Assembly: GCF_000968535.2 (NCBI RefSeq)
Contig: NC_016112.1
Span: 1,426,001-1,490,000 of the forward strand
Origin: Methylotuvimicrobium alcaliphilum 20Z
GTDB lineage: Bacteria > Pseudomonadota > Gammaproteobacteria > Methylococcales > Methylomonadaceae
Length of the DNA: 64,000 nt
Direction of reading: 5' to 3'
Within the stretch, counting starts at the first letter, position 1. Every line of letters starts with the position of its first letter. Positions 54,698 to 64,000 of this stretch are shown one piece after another. Both the position numbers and the translations under genes were made by a program. Under the pieces are notes generated by a model. The model saw only the letters and a list, made by a program, of their open reading frames with translations, made no database searches and was not told where the DNA came from.

Positions 54698-56338
54698 TTA
54701 ATAAAGCGGCTCTTGATAGAACATCAAGATCATGCCGACTTGTAGCATCGCGAACGCCGAGATTAGTCCGGCGATTTGTTTTTGTTTCGGGTCGTGCAGT
54801 TGTATTTCAAGCCAGCGTGCGCTGGCTACGATGATGGAAAAAAAACCCATCAAGGTGTGGCCGGCTTGAATCAAAAAGGCTGTTTTGGCTTGAAAGCCGA
54901 CATGGGAGTGCGTCAGCAGCATCAGTCCGCCGATGGCTCCTAATATCGGAAACATATATATCAATTTTAGATTCGAGTTTTTGGGATGCCTTGCTTTATA
55001 TTCCAGTATGCCCATAATGCAGGCCATGAGCGTTGCGATGCGGTGTTGCAGGATCTCGCCGCTATTCAATGTGCTTTCCCAAAAGCCGACCGGTCCGAGC
55101 GGCCAGACTTCGGGATCGCTGCGAATGAACAGAAATAGTCCGAGAACCGCGAAGCCGAGCGGCCATAAGGGGCCGCGATGCGGCGGCGGCGGACGCAAAT
55201 TGGCATAGATCGACAGTAATGCAATCGTTGCGACGAAGACGCCGGCGACATTGTGATTATGGTCGGACCAGTCGGCCATCGCGCGCGACGGGACTTGACC
55301 GACAATCGCGGTTCTTCCTTCTTCGCCCGCCATCAGTTCTTCATGGGACGGCGAAGTCAGCATTGGTATTCGCGGTTTGAAAGTAGCGAGAGTTTCCTGC
55401 CAAGTCGCGGTGGTTTCCGGAATATCAACCGCAGGCGGTTGGGTGGCCAGACTGACGGCGGTAAACAATATACTGATCAAGATAAAGGTTTCAGCCTGGA
55501 TGTAATAGGGGATTTCTCGATAGAGATTACTTTCCCGATGTTGCGCGAAATATTCTCGGGTTCCGCGGTTATTCAAATAAGCCAAAAACAAGGCAATGCC
55601 TAGCATGAATAACTTGACCAGTAACAAATTGCCATAGCCTGTGCCGATAAAACCGTTCCAACTATCGATGTATTCGAAGGTCATCGGTAGCCCGGTCAGC
55701 AGTAAAATGGCAAGCGAGGCGATTCCGAGCGAGGTGAATTTTTTTAGAAACGCAGGCCAAATATCGGCGGCTATGGTTTTTCGCCGAGCTAATCGCCAAA
55801 TATTAAGTAACTGAAATATGCCTCCGACCCAAATCGCGGCACCGATTTGATGGATTACGGTGAGGGTCATCAATTGAATACGTGCCTCGTAACGACCCGC
55901 GCCATGCGCAAGCCAGGCGCCGGCAATCAATACCAGTGTGGCGATTACTCCGGCAATTAACCATCTGTCTTTCGAGGCAGGTTGAGTGGTGAGTTTATGA
56001 CCGATATAGAATGCCAAGCCTCCAGCCAATAGCATGCGGGCCATGCCGGCTTTAAATTGTATGGTTCCGGCGAATGCCGGAAAGGGCCACACACCTAAGG
56101 TTGCGTTCATCAACCATACTTTTAGTACCAGCGATAAGGCTTGTGTCAATGCAAGGCCGAAGGCGCCGTAGTAAATCAGAGTGACGGTCGAATTGAGTTG
56201 CGGCTCGGAATAACGCTCGTTGGTATTCCAGGGTTTCAATATAAACAAGCCCCATACCAATCCGCCGATCGCCGCGCTAAAGAAGACGCGGTCGACGCCG
56301 CCGACCAGAGAGTCTAAAAAATCAGCCAATCCACCCAT
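54698..56338 (-). CDS. copD: CopD-family copper membrane protein
   Basis: 546 residues with about 13 membrane helices. A CopD core (VIHQIGAAIWVGGIFQLL, with the conserved Gly and His) is in the middle, and a second multi-helix block follows. It lies 10 bp after copC. The pair is linked to copper uptake or handling, which matters for methanotrophs. The ATG at 56338 is preferred over a TTG at 56362. Confidence 0.85.
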   Translation of the reverse strand: MGGLADFLDSLVGGVDRVFFSAAIGGLVWGLFILKPWNTNERYSEPQLNSTVTLIYYGAFGLALTQALSLVLKVWLMNATLGVWPFPAFAGTIQFKAGMARMLLAGGLAFYIGHKLTTQPASKDRWLIAGVIATLVLIAGAWLAHGAGRYEARIQLMTLTVIHQIGAAIWVGGIFQLLNIWRLARRKTIAADIWPAFLKKFTSLGIASLAILLLTGLPMTFEYIDSWNGFIGTGYGNLLLVKLFMLGIALFLAYLNNRGTREYFAQHRESNLYREIPYYIQAETFILISILFTAVSLATQPPAVDIPETTATWQETLATFKPRIPMLTSPSHEELMAGEEGRTAIVGQVPSRAMADWSDHNHNVAGVFVATIALLSIYANLRPPPPHRGPLWPLGFAVLGLFLFIRSDPEVWPLGPVGFWESTLNSGEILQHRIATLMACIMGILEYKARHPKNSNLKLIYMFPILGAIGGLMLLTHSHVGFQAKTAFLIQAGHTLMGFFSIIVASARWLEIQLHDPKQKQIAGLISAFAMLQVGMILMFYQEPLY

Positions 56339-56348
56339 TGCAAAACCC

Positions 56349-56705
56349 TTATTCGACGACAAAGAAATGAATAATGTCTTCGGTCAAATGACCGTCGGCG
56401 GCGAATACTTTCAGCCGAATCGCATGCTCTCCGGGATCCAGTACAGGAAGCTCTACGATGACTTCGCCTCGTTTTTGACCCCGTTCGACCTTTAATCTTT
56501 CGTGAATATCGCCTTTTTTGACCAGGTCGAAATGCGATAAAGCCAGTTCGACTCTGGAATTAAAGACCAGCGACACATTGTTACTCTTACCGGCTTGAAC
56601 CGGATCTATTTTTAACGAGGTTTCAGTGACCACGGCATGAGCGAAAACAACTGTTGAGCTTATGGCAGACAGTAAAAAAAAGATTCGAAAAAAGTGTTTA
56701 AACAT
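56349..56705 (-). CDS. copC: CopC-family periplasmic copper protein
   Basis: 118 residues. The signal peptide ends at VFA, so the mature chain begins with His (HAVV), the CopC copper ligand. The acidic and His ligands recur in DGHLTEDIIHFFV near the C-terminus. A small cupredoxin-like beta barrel, adjacent to copD. Confidence 0.88.
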   Translation of the reverse strand: MFKHFFRIFFLLSAISSTVVFAHAVVTETSLKIDPVQAGKSNNVSLVFNSRVELALSHFDLVKKGDIHERLKVERGQKRGEVIVELPVLDPGEHAIRLKVFAADGHLTEDIIHFFVVE

Positions 56706-56747
56706 AAATTTTAAAAGTTTTGAAAATAACAGTGAGTAAGGTCAGTT

Positions 56748-59363
56748 CTACTTGCTTGGGTTAATCAGTGCCGGCAAGACGATCAAGCTGCAGGCCAAAG
56801 TCATCGTAATGCCGACTGATAGCAATAAACCCATGCTGGCGATTCCCAAGTGCGACGTAAACGCCAGGCTTGTAAAGCTGCACAGCGTGGTCAATGCGCT
56901 GAAAAACACGCCGCGCGCCGAGCTCGATTGCAGCAAGTCGGTTTGATTGCTGTGTTTGTGTTGTAGTCGATGCACGATATGAATCGCGCTGTCGACGCCC
57001 ATCCCCAACAGCAAAGGCAAGACGATGATGTTTGCGAAATTAAAGGGATTGTTCAGTAGGACGTTGAATGCGCCGGTGAGTAGCGCGGCAAGCAGTAGCG
57101 GCACGATTACCAATAACGTCGATTTTATGCTGCGCGTGATAATCAGTAGCAGCGCTACAATGAATATCAGTGCGCTCGAAAAGGCTTGGATGAACGCGTC
57201 GACGACGGCTTGTCCGGAAGTGACGTCGCCAATCGGCAAGCCGAATACTTGCGGATAGGTATCGAGTACTTGATTGACGAATACTTTTAGATGATTCGGG
57301 TCGTTAAGGTCTTGTTCGGGTAAAACCAGTAGTCGGACGATGCCGTCGGGGCTGATCCAATGGCTTTTGACAGTTTCGGGAATGTCGTCGATTGCGAATT
57401 CGGTAGCGGTCAGGCCATCCCGCAACATACGCATCGTTTCCGGCAATAAAATCATCACATTGGTTTCCAGTTGCGAATAGACCGAATCGGGGCGTTCGGC
57501 CTTGTCGGCATGGTCGATGAAAGCTTGAATGTTGCGGCGAAGTCGTTCAAGCAATTCGGCCGAAACCGGAGTGGCTTTTTGCGACAAGGCTTGTTGCAGC
57601 GATTGGTCGAAATGGATCAAGGCGCTTCTGATATCCGATTTTTCGTAAGCGCGGTCGAATCGATCGAGTTGCGCGGGCATGATCAAATTGAGCGTATCGA
57701 GGATGTCGAGTTTTTCGTCTTGCTGTTCGGGGACTAGGTTGCTCAGTGTGATTGCTTGATGAACGCTCGATAAGGTGCTGAATTTTGCGGCTAGGTTGTC
57801 GGCGTCTTCTAGGCTGTCGGTGAGTGCGGAAATGATGAATGGCGAGTCGGTTTTGCTTTGCAGCAGTTTCTTAAAAGCCACAACCGACGGCGTTTTCGGA
57901 TCGCGTAAATGAATCGGGTTCGAATCGAAAGTCAATTGCGTCAAAATAAAGCCGCTAGCGACCGCCAATAACAATGCGATCTTGCGGATAGACCTGGAAT
58001 GGCGGAACGGAAACCGATAGAGCCAATCGGGCAGTGTTGCGGTCGGCTTCGCGCTTATCGGTTTGAAACGCATTAATTTCAACAAGGCGGGCAGCAGAAG
58101 CAGTGAAATCGCCAAGCCGATAAACATGCCGGCGCCGGAAATGATACCGAGTTCCGAAACGCCCTTGAAGTCGGTGGGTACGAATGCGAAAAAGCCGATC
58201 GCGGTCGTCAAGGCGCATAAAAACAATGACGGGCCTACTGTATGAATGCTATCCGAAATGGCTGCATCGGTGGGCATGGCATGCAGACGGCACTCTTGAT
58301 AACGCAAGCATAGGTGGGTCGCGAAATCGACGCCCAATCCAATATACAAAACCGCGAATGCGACCGAAATCAGATTCAAGTGGCCAATGGCGACAGCAGC
58401 AAAACCTGCGGTTAGGACGAGTCCGGCGATCAATGCGATGAAGGTCGAGAAAACCAATCTTACCGAGCGAAGCCCTAGCCAAAGCGCGGAACAAACCAAG
58501 ATCAGCGAAACGATCCCGGAAATGACCATGCTTTCGTTAACGCTCTCCATTTCTTCATGTTCCAACGCGACTTCACCGGTGAAGCTCAGGCGTACCCCAG
58601 GAAATCGCGATTGCATTTGTTCGGAAAGCGCTCTGAGGTAGTCCATCGGTTTTTCTGCAGGCATCAAATCGCTGAAATCGAGATGCGGTTTAGCAATGAC
58701 GAGACGGCGGGTTTGGTCTTTTCCGAAGCTGTCTTCGGCCAGCATTTTTTGCCAAGACAAATAATGGTGGCGGTTTTCTTGGGTTGCGGACACCGTTTCA
58801 TTGAAAGCGCTTAATAACGGGTCGATCGGCATCGTTAAGTCGCGATCGCTTTCTGTTAGCGCCAGGGAGAGGATGTCTAAAAAACCAGCGAAGTGATAAT
58901 TCTTGGATAGATGGCCGATAAACGGCTGTGCATCGACCAGTTTTTCCGATAAGGCTTCGAGTTCGTCCAATTCCAAAAATAAAAAACCTTGTTGCCGGAA
59001 AAACGGATTGTCGTCAGGAATATAAACCGATTCGAATAGGTTTTGCCTCGTTTGCAAATCCTGTTCTAGGTATGTGGCGGCGAGAGAAGTTTCTTCGGGC
59101 GTGTCCGATTCGACAATGGCAATAATCGCGGCGGCATCGAGCGGAAATGCTTGCTCTAGTTTGAGTCTGACTTTTTGAAATGGCAGTTCTTGTGACAATA
59201 ACTCGGCGGTGTTGTTGTTGATGCCGAGATTTTTGATCGTGTAATTCAGGCTCAGAGCGCATAACAAAACAAACAACGACAACAGAGTCCAAGGAAAACG
59301 CAAAGGAAGTTTTGCTATGGATTCGAGCAAGCGGGTTTGTATCGTTGCGGTATGTTTTGCCAT
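56748..59363 (-). CDS. hpnN: Hopanoid-associated RND transporter HpnN type
   Basis: 871 residues, 12 membrane helices in two similar halves with large periplasmic loops (MMPL/RND architecture). Features include GLGVDFATHLCLRYQE and GMGVDSAIHIVHRLQHKH, the paired transmembrane acid segments. HpnN moves hopanoids to the outer membrane in other bacteria. hpnR in the same window supports the call. Confidence 0.88.
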   Translation of the reverse strand: MAKHTATIQTRLLESIAKLPLRFPWTLLSLFVLLCALSLNYTIKNLGINNNTAELLSQELPFQKVRLKLEQAFPLDAAAIIAIVESDTPEETSLAATYLEQDLQTRQNLFESVYIPDDNPFFRQQGFLFLELDELEALSEKLVDAQPFIGHLSKNYHFAGFLDILSLALTESDRDLTMPIDPLLSAFNETVSATQENRHHYLSWQKMLAEDSFGKDQTRRLVIAKPHLDFSDLMPAEKPMDYLRALSEQMQSRFPGVRLSFTGEVALEHEEMESVNESMVISGIVSLILVCSALWLGLRSVRLVFSTFIALIAGLVLTAGFAAVAIGHLNLISVAFAVLYIGLGVDFATHLCLRYQECRLHAMPTDAAISDSIHTVGPSLFLCALTTAIGFFAFVPTDFKGVSELGIISGAGMFIGLAISLLLLPALLKLMRFKPISAKPTATLPDWLYRFPFRHSRSIRKIALLLAVASGFILTQLTFDSNPIHLRDPKTPSVVAFKKLLQSKTDSPFIISALTDSLEDADNLAAKFSTLSSVHQAITLSNLVPEQQDEKLDILDTLNLIMPAQLDRFDRAYEKSDIRSALIHFDQSLQQALSQKATPVSAELLERLRRNIQAFIDHADKAERPDSVYSQLETNVMILLPETMRMLRDGLTATEFAIDDIPETVKSHWISPDGIVRLLVLPEQDLNDPNHLKVFVNQVLDTYPQVFGLPIGDVTSGQAVVDAFIQAFSSALIFIVALLLIITRSIKSTLLVIVPLLLAALLTGAFNVLLNNPFNFANIIVLPLLLGMGVDSAIHIVHRLQHKHSNQTDLLQSSSARGVFFSALTTLCSFTSLAFTSHLGIASMGLLLSVGITMTLACSLIVLPALINPSK

Positions 59364-60159
59364 GGTTTTAAAGGTGGATAGTTTGTTGAATGTCGGTTTA
59401 AGAGTGCAGGTTTACAATGTGTTTTGTAATGCTTTCGTGTCAGGCGGCTTTATTAAGTCAATACCGTATCTTGCTTCGTGTCGAAAATGGAGTCATAAAG
59501 GTGCGGAAAAGGCATTATTCATGTGGTATCTGGAACTCGACCGTCAAGCCCCCTTGCGTCATTCATTCGAGTAACAGGACGCGCTTATCGGCATGAAACC
59601 AAAGTTAGGCATTTGATCTAGCGGGACGGGGTTTGCAACCCCGTCCTAAACGTTTAGACTTTGGCCGAGGTAAGCCGAAATGTTTAGGGTAAACCGAAAC
59701 ATTGGGGGCGGGTTAAATAACCCGTCCCGCAGAAGTATCGGAAACCCGTCATTCCGTCATGGATTGCCGGAACCAGTTGCCACGGATGGCTGTATTAAGT
59801 GCACCTTTATGGTCTGAATTTCGGCAATCTTTTGTTACATGACGACTTAACTTAATGGCCCATGAAACCAAAGTTAGGCATTGATTATAGTAACGCTGTT
59901 GGCATTATGCAAAATATTGTTGTATTTAGGCTAAATGATACAAGTATGGGTAAAAATGTGACGGCATGTTTTTTGATAATCTATAAGCATGGTTGTTGTC
60001 AGGATTTTAGTGCTCCTCAGCGATTGATATTGCTTGATCATTTAAGGATATTGAGTGTTCTGCTTCACCGCCGGGATTGTTTTTAACCGAATTTGCACTT
60101 GTTGCGTTTGAGCCAATCAAATATAATACCCCTCGCTTACTATATTAAAGCCAATCTAT
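59364..60159. repeat. Gene-free stretch with M1 remnant
   Basis: An M1 relative without its ends is at 59616-59735 (GGGACGGGGTTTGCAACC and GGGCGGGTTAAATAACC). A right-end M4 remnant CTTAACTTAATGG is at 59847. Short frames at 59317-59574 and 59862-60086 have no recognisable features. The rest shows nothing. Confidence 0.6.
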
Positions 60160-60594
60160 ATGCATTTTCGTTTCGGCTTTCTCAGCTACGAAATCAGTCA
60201 CGTCATTCGTCAGCGGTTTAATAAAAATGCCGAAATTATCGGTATTACTCATTCGCAATGGCGGGTCTTGGTGCATTTGTCCGAAAACCCTAACTGCCGA
60301 CAAGTCGATTTGGCCGATATTCTCGATATCAAACCGATCACACTGGTCAAGCAGCTCGATCAACTCGAAGCGCGGAATTTGGTGCGTCGCATCAAAGACA
60401 GCGATGATCGGCGCGTCTATCGGCTCGAGTTGACCGCAAATGCATTGCCGGTCATGCAAAAATTGTGGGACATTGCCGACCGGGTTGAAGCCGAGGTATT
60501 AGGCGCATTGACTCCGGATGAGCAAGCATTGGTCATTCGGCTATTGTGCCGGGTTAAAGGGGCTATTTGCGGCAAAGAACCCGATATGTCCTAA
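60160..60594 (+). CDS. MarR-family transcriptional regulator
   Basis: 144 residues with a winged helix-turn-helix (ITHSQWRVLVHL, NCRQVDLADILDIKPITLVKQLDQLEARNLV) and the wing RRIKDSDDRRVYRLELT. A dimeric DNA-binding repressor, ligand unknown. The following membrane protein gene starts 49 bp downstream and may be its target. Confidence 0.9.
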   Translation: MHFRFGFLSYEISHVIRQRFNKNAEIIGITHSQWRVLVHLSENPNCRQVDLADILDIKPITLVKQLDQLEARNLVRRIKDSDDRRVYRLELTANALPVMQKLWDIADRVEAEVLGALTPDEQALVIRLLCRVKGAICGKEPDMS

Positions 60595-60642
60595 AATTCT
60601 CTTCGGTGCCGTAACGCGCGGCAATAACATCAAAGGCAAATT

Positions 60643-61170
60643 GTGTTTGATTTCATTAAAAAACTGAAGAAATCGCAAACTAACGGATGGATAGTCGGTT
60701 TATTTAAAAAGCCCGCTCCGGCATCGCCCGACGAAAGCGATCGGCAAATGCTCGCAAGAGTCGCTCGGCAGTTTTTTTGGTTGTTTATCATTTTGTTTTT
60801 TTTCGAAGACCTGCTGGATTTTGCAGTCGAAATCGTGCATTCGGTTTTTGAAATTCTTCATCTGCTAATCGAGTTTATCGAAGGCTATATCGAAGAAATA
60901 CTCGAACATCTGTTGCATACCGATCACCATCAGAGCGAGACAATTATCGTCAATGCGGTTTTGTTGATCGGAATGTATGGATTTTATCGTTTCGTCCGCG
61001 CATTTCCGCGTATTGTCCGGCGCTTGAAAAGAAGCTGTTACGCAGCCTGGCTCAAATACAAAAGAAATAAATTAGCTTATTGGCAGGCGTTATTGCCGGA
61101 ACAGAAAATTAAACTGACGGCTGCTTACCTGGTCGGCCTGGCGATGCTGCTGTTTTGGTTGACGCTATGA
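60643..61170 (+). CDS. Unrecognised membrane protein
   Basis: 175 residues with a GTG start. Three hydrophobic helices (about 45-60, 107-122 and 160-175) and an acidic segment with His pairs (IEEILEHLLHTDHH) near residue 90. No family is recognised. Position after the MarR regulator on the same strand suggests joint control. 61171-61403 is a gene-free gap. Confidence 0.65.
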   Translation: MFDFIKKLKKSQTNGWIVGLFKKPAPASPDESDRQMLARVARQFFWLFIILFFFEDLLDFAVEIVHSVFEILHLLIEFIEGYIEEILEHLLHTDHHQSETIIVNAVLLIGMYGFYRFVRAFPRIVRRLKRSCYAAWLKYKRNKLAYWQALLPEQKIKLTAAYLVGLAMLLFWLTL

Positions 61171-61403
61171 AGTTAAACCGGATTCCTACACTATTAAATT
61201 TATTCTCGATGACTCATACACATACGCCACCTTAGCGTTTTCCCTGATTTTCTTAACCACTCCACATTTGCTCACAGCCTTCGAAGGCTCTTTTCGTCTC
61301 GTAAACAGGGCAGGATACGGGATTGGAGTGAGCATATTTGTTCTCTTAATTTTCATTCGGCGGTCGGACCGGCCGTCGACGGTTTTGTATTGACAGGAAT
61401 ACC

Positions 61404-62897
61404 ATGCTCTTTTTATCGAAAAAACAAGATTGGCTCGGCAATATCCGGGGGGATTTATTGGCCGGCATCGTTGTTGCACTCGCACTGATTCCCGAGGCGA
61501 TCGCATTCTCGATCATCGCCGGCGTCGATCCGAAAGTCGGACTCTATGCCTCGTTTTGTATTGCGGTCGTGACCGCGTTCGTAGGCGGCCGTCCCGGCAT
61601 GATATCGGCCGCAACCGGGGCGATGGCGCTGTTGATGGTGACCTTGGTCAAGGATTACGGACTGCAATATTTGTTAGCGGCAACGCTATTGACCGGCATG
61701 CTGCAGATCGTCGCAGGCTACATCAAGTTCGGCAGTCTGATGAGTTTCGTGTCGCGCTCGGTCGTAACCGGTTTCGTCAATGCCTTGGCGATTTTGATCT
61801 TCATGGCGCAATTGCCTGAATTGACCAACGTGACTTGGCACGTTTACGCGATGACCGCAAGCGGATTAGGGATTATTTATCTGTTTCCGTTGATTCCGGC
61901 GGTCGGCAAGTCGGTACCGTCGCCGTTGCTCTGTATCGTCGCATTGACTGCCTTGTCGATCTATTTGGGATTGGACATCCGCACGGTCGGCGACATGGGT
62001 GAGCTGCCTGACGATTTGCCGATATTTTTGTGGCCGGAAGTTCCATTGACGCTTGAAACCCTGAAAATCATCTTTCCTTATTCTGCATCTTTGGCGGTGG
62101 TGGGATTGCTCGAATCGTTGATGACAGCGACGATCGTCGACGATTTGACCGATTCCGGGAGCGACAAGAACCGCGAATGTAAAGGCCAAGGTTTGGCCAA
62201 TATCGGTTCGGGTCTGCTCGGCGGCATGGCAGGCTGCGCGATGATAGGACAATCGGTGATCAACATCAAATCGGGCGGTCGCGGACGTCTGTCGACGTTG
62301 GTGGCCGGTACACTGCTGTTGATCATGGTTGTCTTTCTCGACGAATGGATTTCGAAAATCCCGATGGCCGCGCTCGTAGCCGTAATGATCATGGTGTCGA
62401 TCGGTACCTTCAGTTGGCGTTCGGTACTCGATTTGAAGAAACATCCCCTATCGAGCAGTGTCGTTATGATCATGACCGTGATCGTAGTGGTATTTACGCA
62501 CAATCTCGCGATCGGCGTGTTTGTCGGCGTGTTGTTGGCGGCGCTGTTTTTCGCGAACAAGATCAGTCATTTTCTATATGTCGAATCGGAAATCGACGAA
62601 GATCAAAGCGTCAGAATCTATCGTGTGGTCGGGCAGGTGTTTTTCAATTCAGCCGAAAAATTCATCCAATCGTTCGATTTCAAAGAAGCAGCCGAAAAAG
62701 TCGTCATCGATTTACATCGCGCGCATTTCTGGGATATAACCTCGGTCACGGCATTGGACAAGGTCGTGATCAAGTTTCGGCGCGAAGGTGCTGAAGTCGA
62801 AATTATCGGCATGAACGAAGCGACCACGACGATTGTCGACCGGTTCGGCGTACACGACAAGCCGGAAGAAATCGAAAAAATCATGGGAGGACACTAA
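61404..62897 (+). CDS. SulP-family anion transporter
   Basis: 497 residues. The membrane domain starts with [29 protein letters not shown] and has the family block [30 protein letters not shown]-terminal STAS domain (about 395-495) is present. Substrates in the family include sulfate and bicarbonate and cannot be assigned here. Overlaps the next Usp gene (TAATG). Confidence 0.93.
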   Translation: MLFLSKKQDWLGNIRGDLLAGIVVALALIPEAIAFSIIAGVDPKVGLYASFCIAVVTAFVGGRPGMISAATGAMALLMVTLVKDYGLQYLLAATLLTGMLQIVAGYIKFGSLMSFVSRSVVTGFVNALAILIFMAQLPELTNVTWHVYAMTASGLGIIYLFPLIPAVGKSVPSPLLCIVALTALSIYLGLDIRTVGDMGELPDDLPIFLWPEVPLTLETLKIIFPYSASLAVVGLLESLMTATIVDDLTDSGSDKNRECKGQGLANIGSGLLGGMAGCAMIGQSVINIKSGGRGRLSTLVAGTLLLIMVVFLDEWISKIPMAALVAVMIMVSIGTFSWRSVLDLKKHPLSSSVVMIMTVIVVVFTHNLAIGVFVGVLLAALFFANKISHFLYVESEIDEDQSVRIYRVVGQVFFNSAEKFIQSFDFKEAAEKVVIDLHRAHFWDITSVTALDKVVIKFRREGAEVEIIGMNEATTTIVDRFGVHDKPEEIEKIMGGH

Positions 62898-63763
62898 TGA
62901 ATAATAACGAAAATAGAGTGCTGGCTTGTATCGACGGATCGGCGTTGACCGAAGCGGTTTGCGATTACGCGGCCTGGATCGCGCAGCGCGTCGAAGTGCC
63001 GCTGAAATTATTACACACGATCGATCATCATCCCGAAACCGCGACAATGTCCGATCTGTCCGGCAATATCGGTCTGGACAGCCGCGACGAATTGCTGGAG
63101 GAAATTACTCGATTGGACCAGCAACGCATCAAGTTGCGTCTGCAGCAAGGTAAATTATTATTGGAGCATGCAAAACAGCGCGTGATACAGGCCGGCGCCA
63201 GCGATCCGATTCTAACTCAACGGCATGGCAGTTTGGTCGAGGCCTTGATCGAACTGGAAGATGTGACGCGCGTTTTGGTAATCGGCCTTCGCGGCAAGGT
63301 GCATGAAAACCAGCCCGACAAGATCGGCGCGAAACTGGAATCGATTATTCGTTCGCTACACAGACCGATATTGGTCGTCAACGAGTCGTTTAAAGCGCCT
63401 GAGCGTATCATGCTCGCCTACGACGGTAGCTCGGCGGCCGAAAAAGCGTTGGATATCGTTGCCAACAGCCCGCTCTATAAAGGCTTGGTTTGTCATCTGG
63501 TCTGTGTCAGTAAGGACGACGGCAAGGGACAATTGCTCGAAATCGCCGAGAATAAACTGAAGCAGTCTGGCGGTATCGAAGTGGTTGCACAAAAACTGGC
63601 AGGAAAACCCGATTTGGTACTCTGCGAATATCAAGAAACCCATGATATCGATATGACCGTGATGGGCGCGTTTAGTCATACCAAGTTACGCGATCTCTTG
63701 CTCGGCAGTTTTACCGCGAAAATGCTGTTGCATAGCAAAAAGCCGTTGTTGTTGCTGAGATAA
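62897..63763 (+). CDS. Universal stress protein, two tandem domains
   Basis: 288 residues, two UspA folds: residues 1-155 (VLACIDGSALTEAV) and 165-288 (IMLAYDGSSAAEKAL, VMGAFSHTKLRDLLLGSFTAKML with the nucleotide loop). The first half lacks the full G-2X-G-9X-G loop. Translational overlap with the SulP gene suggests it modulates that transporter, which is inference. The remaining bases 63764-64000 hold a repeat-like GTGGGAACGATCTCC and no gene. Confidence 0.9.
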   Translation: MNNNENRVLACIDGSALTEAVCDYAAWIAQRVEVPLKLLHTIDHHPETATMSDLSGNIGLDSRDELLEEITRLDQQRIKLRLQQGKLLLEHAKQRVIQAGASDPILTQRHGSLVEALIELEDVTRVLVIGLRGKVHENQPDKIGAKLESIIRSLHRPILVVNESFKAPERIMLAYDGSSAAEKALDIVANSPLYKGLVCHLVCVSKDDGKGQLLEIAENKLKQSGGIEVVAQKLAGKPDLVLCEYQETHDIDMTVMGAFSHTKLRDLLLGSFTAKMLLHSKKPLLLLR

Positions 63764-64000
63764 ACAGGCGAGGGGCGAGGAAAGACGTCAGCCCTTCAAG
63801 GGGGCTCATGTTCTGTGGGAACGATCTCCTGATCGCGATTTCGAGGGCATGAAGGTTGGCTAAAAATAAATGCCATCAAGGTTGCATCGGCAAAGATTGG
63901 GATACTGATGAAGAATGGGTGGCTACTTCGGGCTATTTTTGTTGCTAAGATTACGGCAATTTAGTCCGTAATGACGATTAGTTGTAGCCATGTAATAAAG

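Noticed and set aside
59862-60086. 74-codon frame before the MarR gene
   Set aside because: No ribosome-binding site, no family features, and it lies in a repeat-remnant stretch.

Overview
The window looks like the chromosome of a gammaproteobacterial methanotroph of the Methylomicrobium/Methylotuvimicrobium type. No methane or methanol oxidation genes are present, so this is an inference. It rests on the hopanoid C-3 methylase hpnR, an HpnN-type hopanoid RND exporter, a sterol reductase of the ERG4/ERG24 family (the family of the crystallised Methylomicrobium alcaliphilum enzyme), a soluble NAD-linked hydrogenase hoxFUYH, and a very high load of small palindromic intergenic repeats.

Layout. 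1-4.1 kb: the end of a PhzF-family gene, then a minus-strand set with an FNT nitrite/formate channel, a fused PP2C phosphatase/Ser-Thr kinase and cyanase. 4.5-11.8 kb: a minus-strand housekeeping run (DUF389, cold-shock-like/TM2 protein, UspA, membrane protein, ABC-F, YcxB-like protein, NDH-2). 12.1-13.5 kb: an IS110 element. 14.3-20.3 kb: a REC-GGDEF diguanylate cyclase, a nucleotidyltransferase, a HAD phosphatase and a ba3-type terminal oxidase operon including a 50-residue subunit and a diheme cytochrome c. 20.9-24.9 kb: MoeB/ThiF, groESL under a perfect CIRCE operator, Rof and a host-attachment-type protein. 25.1-28.9 kb: an IS21 element whose istB is split by an ISL3 element; both have clear ends and target duplications. 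29-33.7 kb: hoxFUYH. 34.7-40.6 kb: an OmpA-type porin, an unrecognised diheme cytochrome and a spermidine-synthase-like fusion. 41.2-43.1 kb: an ERG2/sigma-1-receptor-like gene coupled to a sterol reductase. 43.6-47 kb: an unknown lipoprotein-like gene between two inverted MITEs, then hpnR. 47.1-52 kb: an unknown membrane protein, soxYZA-moeA and two small genes. 52.8-59.4 kb: dxs, copCD and hpnN. 60-63.8 kb: a MarR regulator, a membrane protein, a SulP transporter and a tandem Usp protein.

Lipid genes recur: dxs feeds isoprenoid precursors, hpnR and hpnN belong to hopanoid modification and transport, and the ERG2-like/ERG24-like pair suggests late sterol editing.

The intergenic DNA is the most unusual part. 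I see (i) a superfamily of structured repeats with a shared core and an apical hairpin whose stem sequence varies while base pairing is kept, inside interchangeable outer arms; (ii) at least four MITE-like families with terminal inverted repeats and exact target duplications; (iii) a palindromic 64-bp module; and (iv) three different elements (IS110, IS21 and the palindromic module) inserted into the same repeat core. The IS110 leader also carries 8-nt matches to both its target and its own end, as expected of a bridge RNA. All family assignments come from reading the sequence; no database search was possible.
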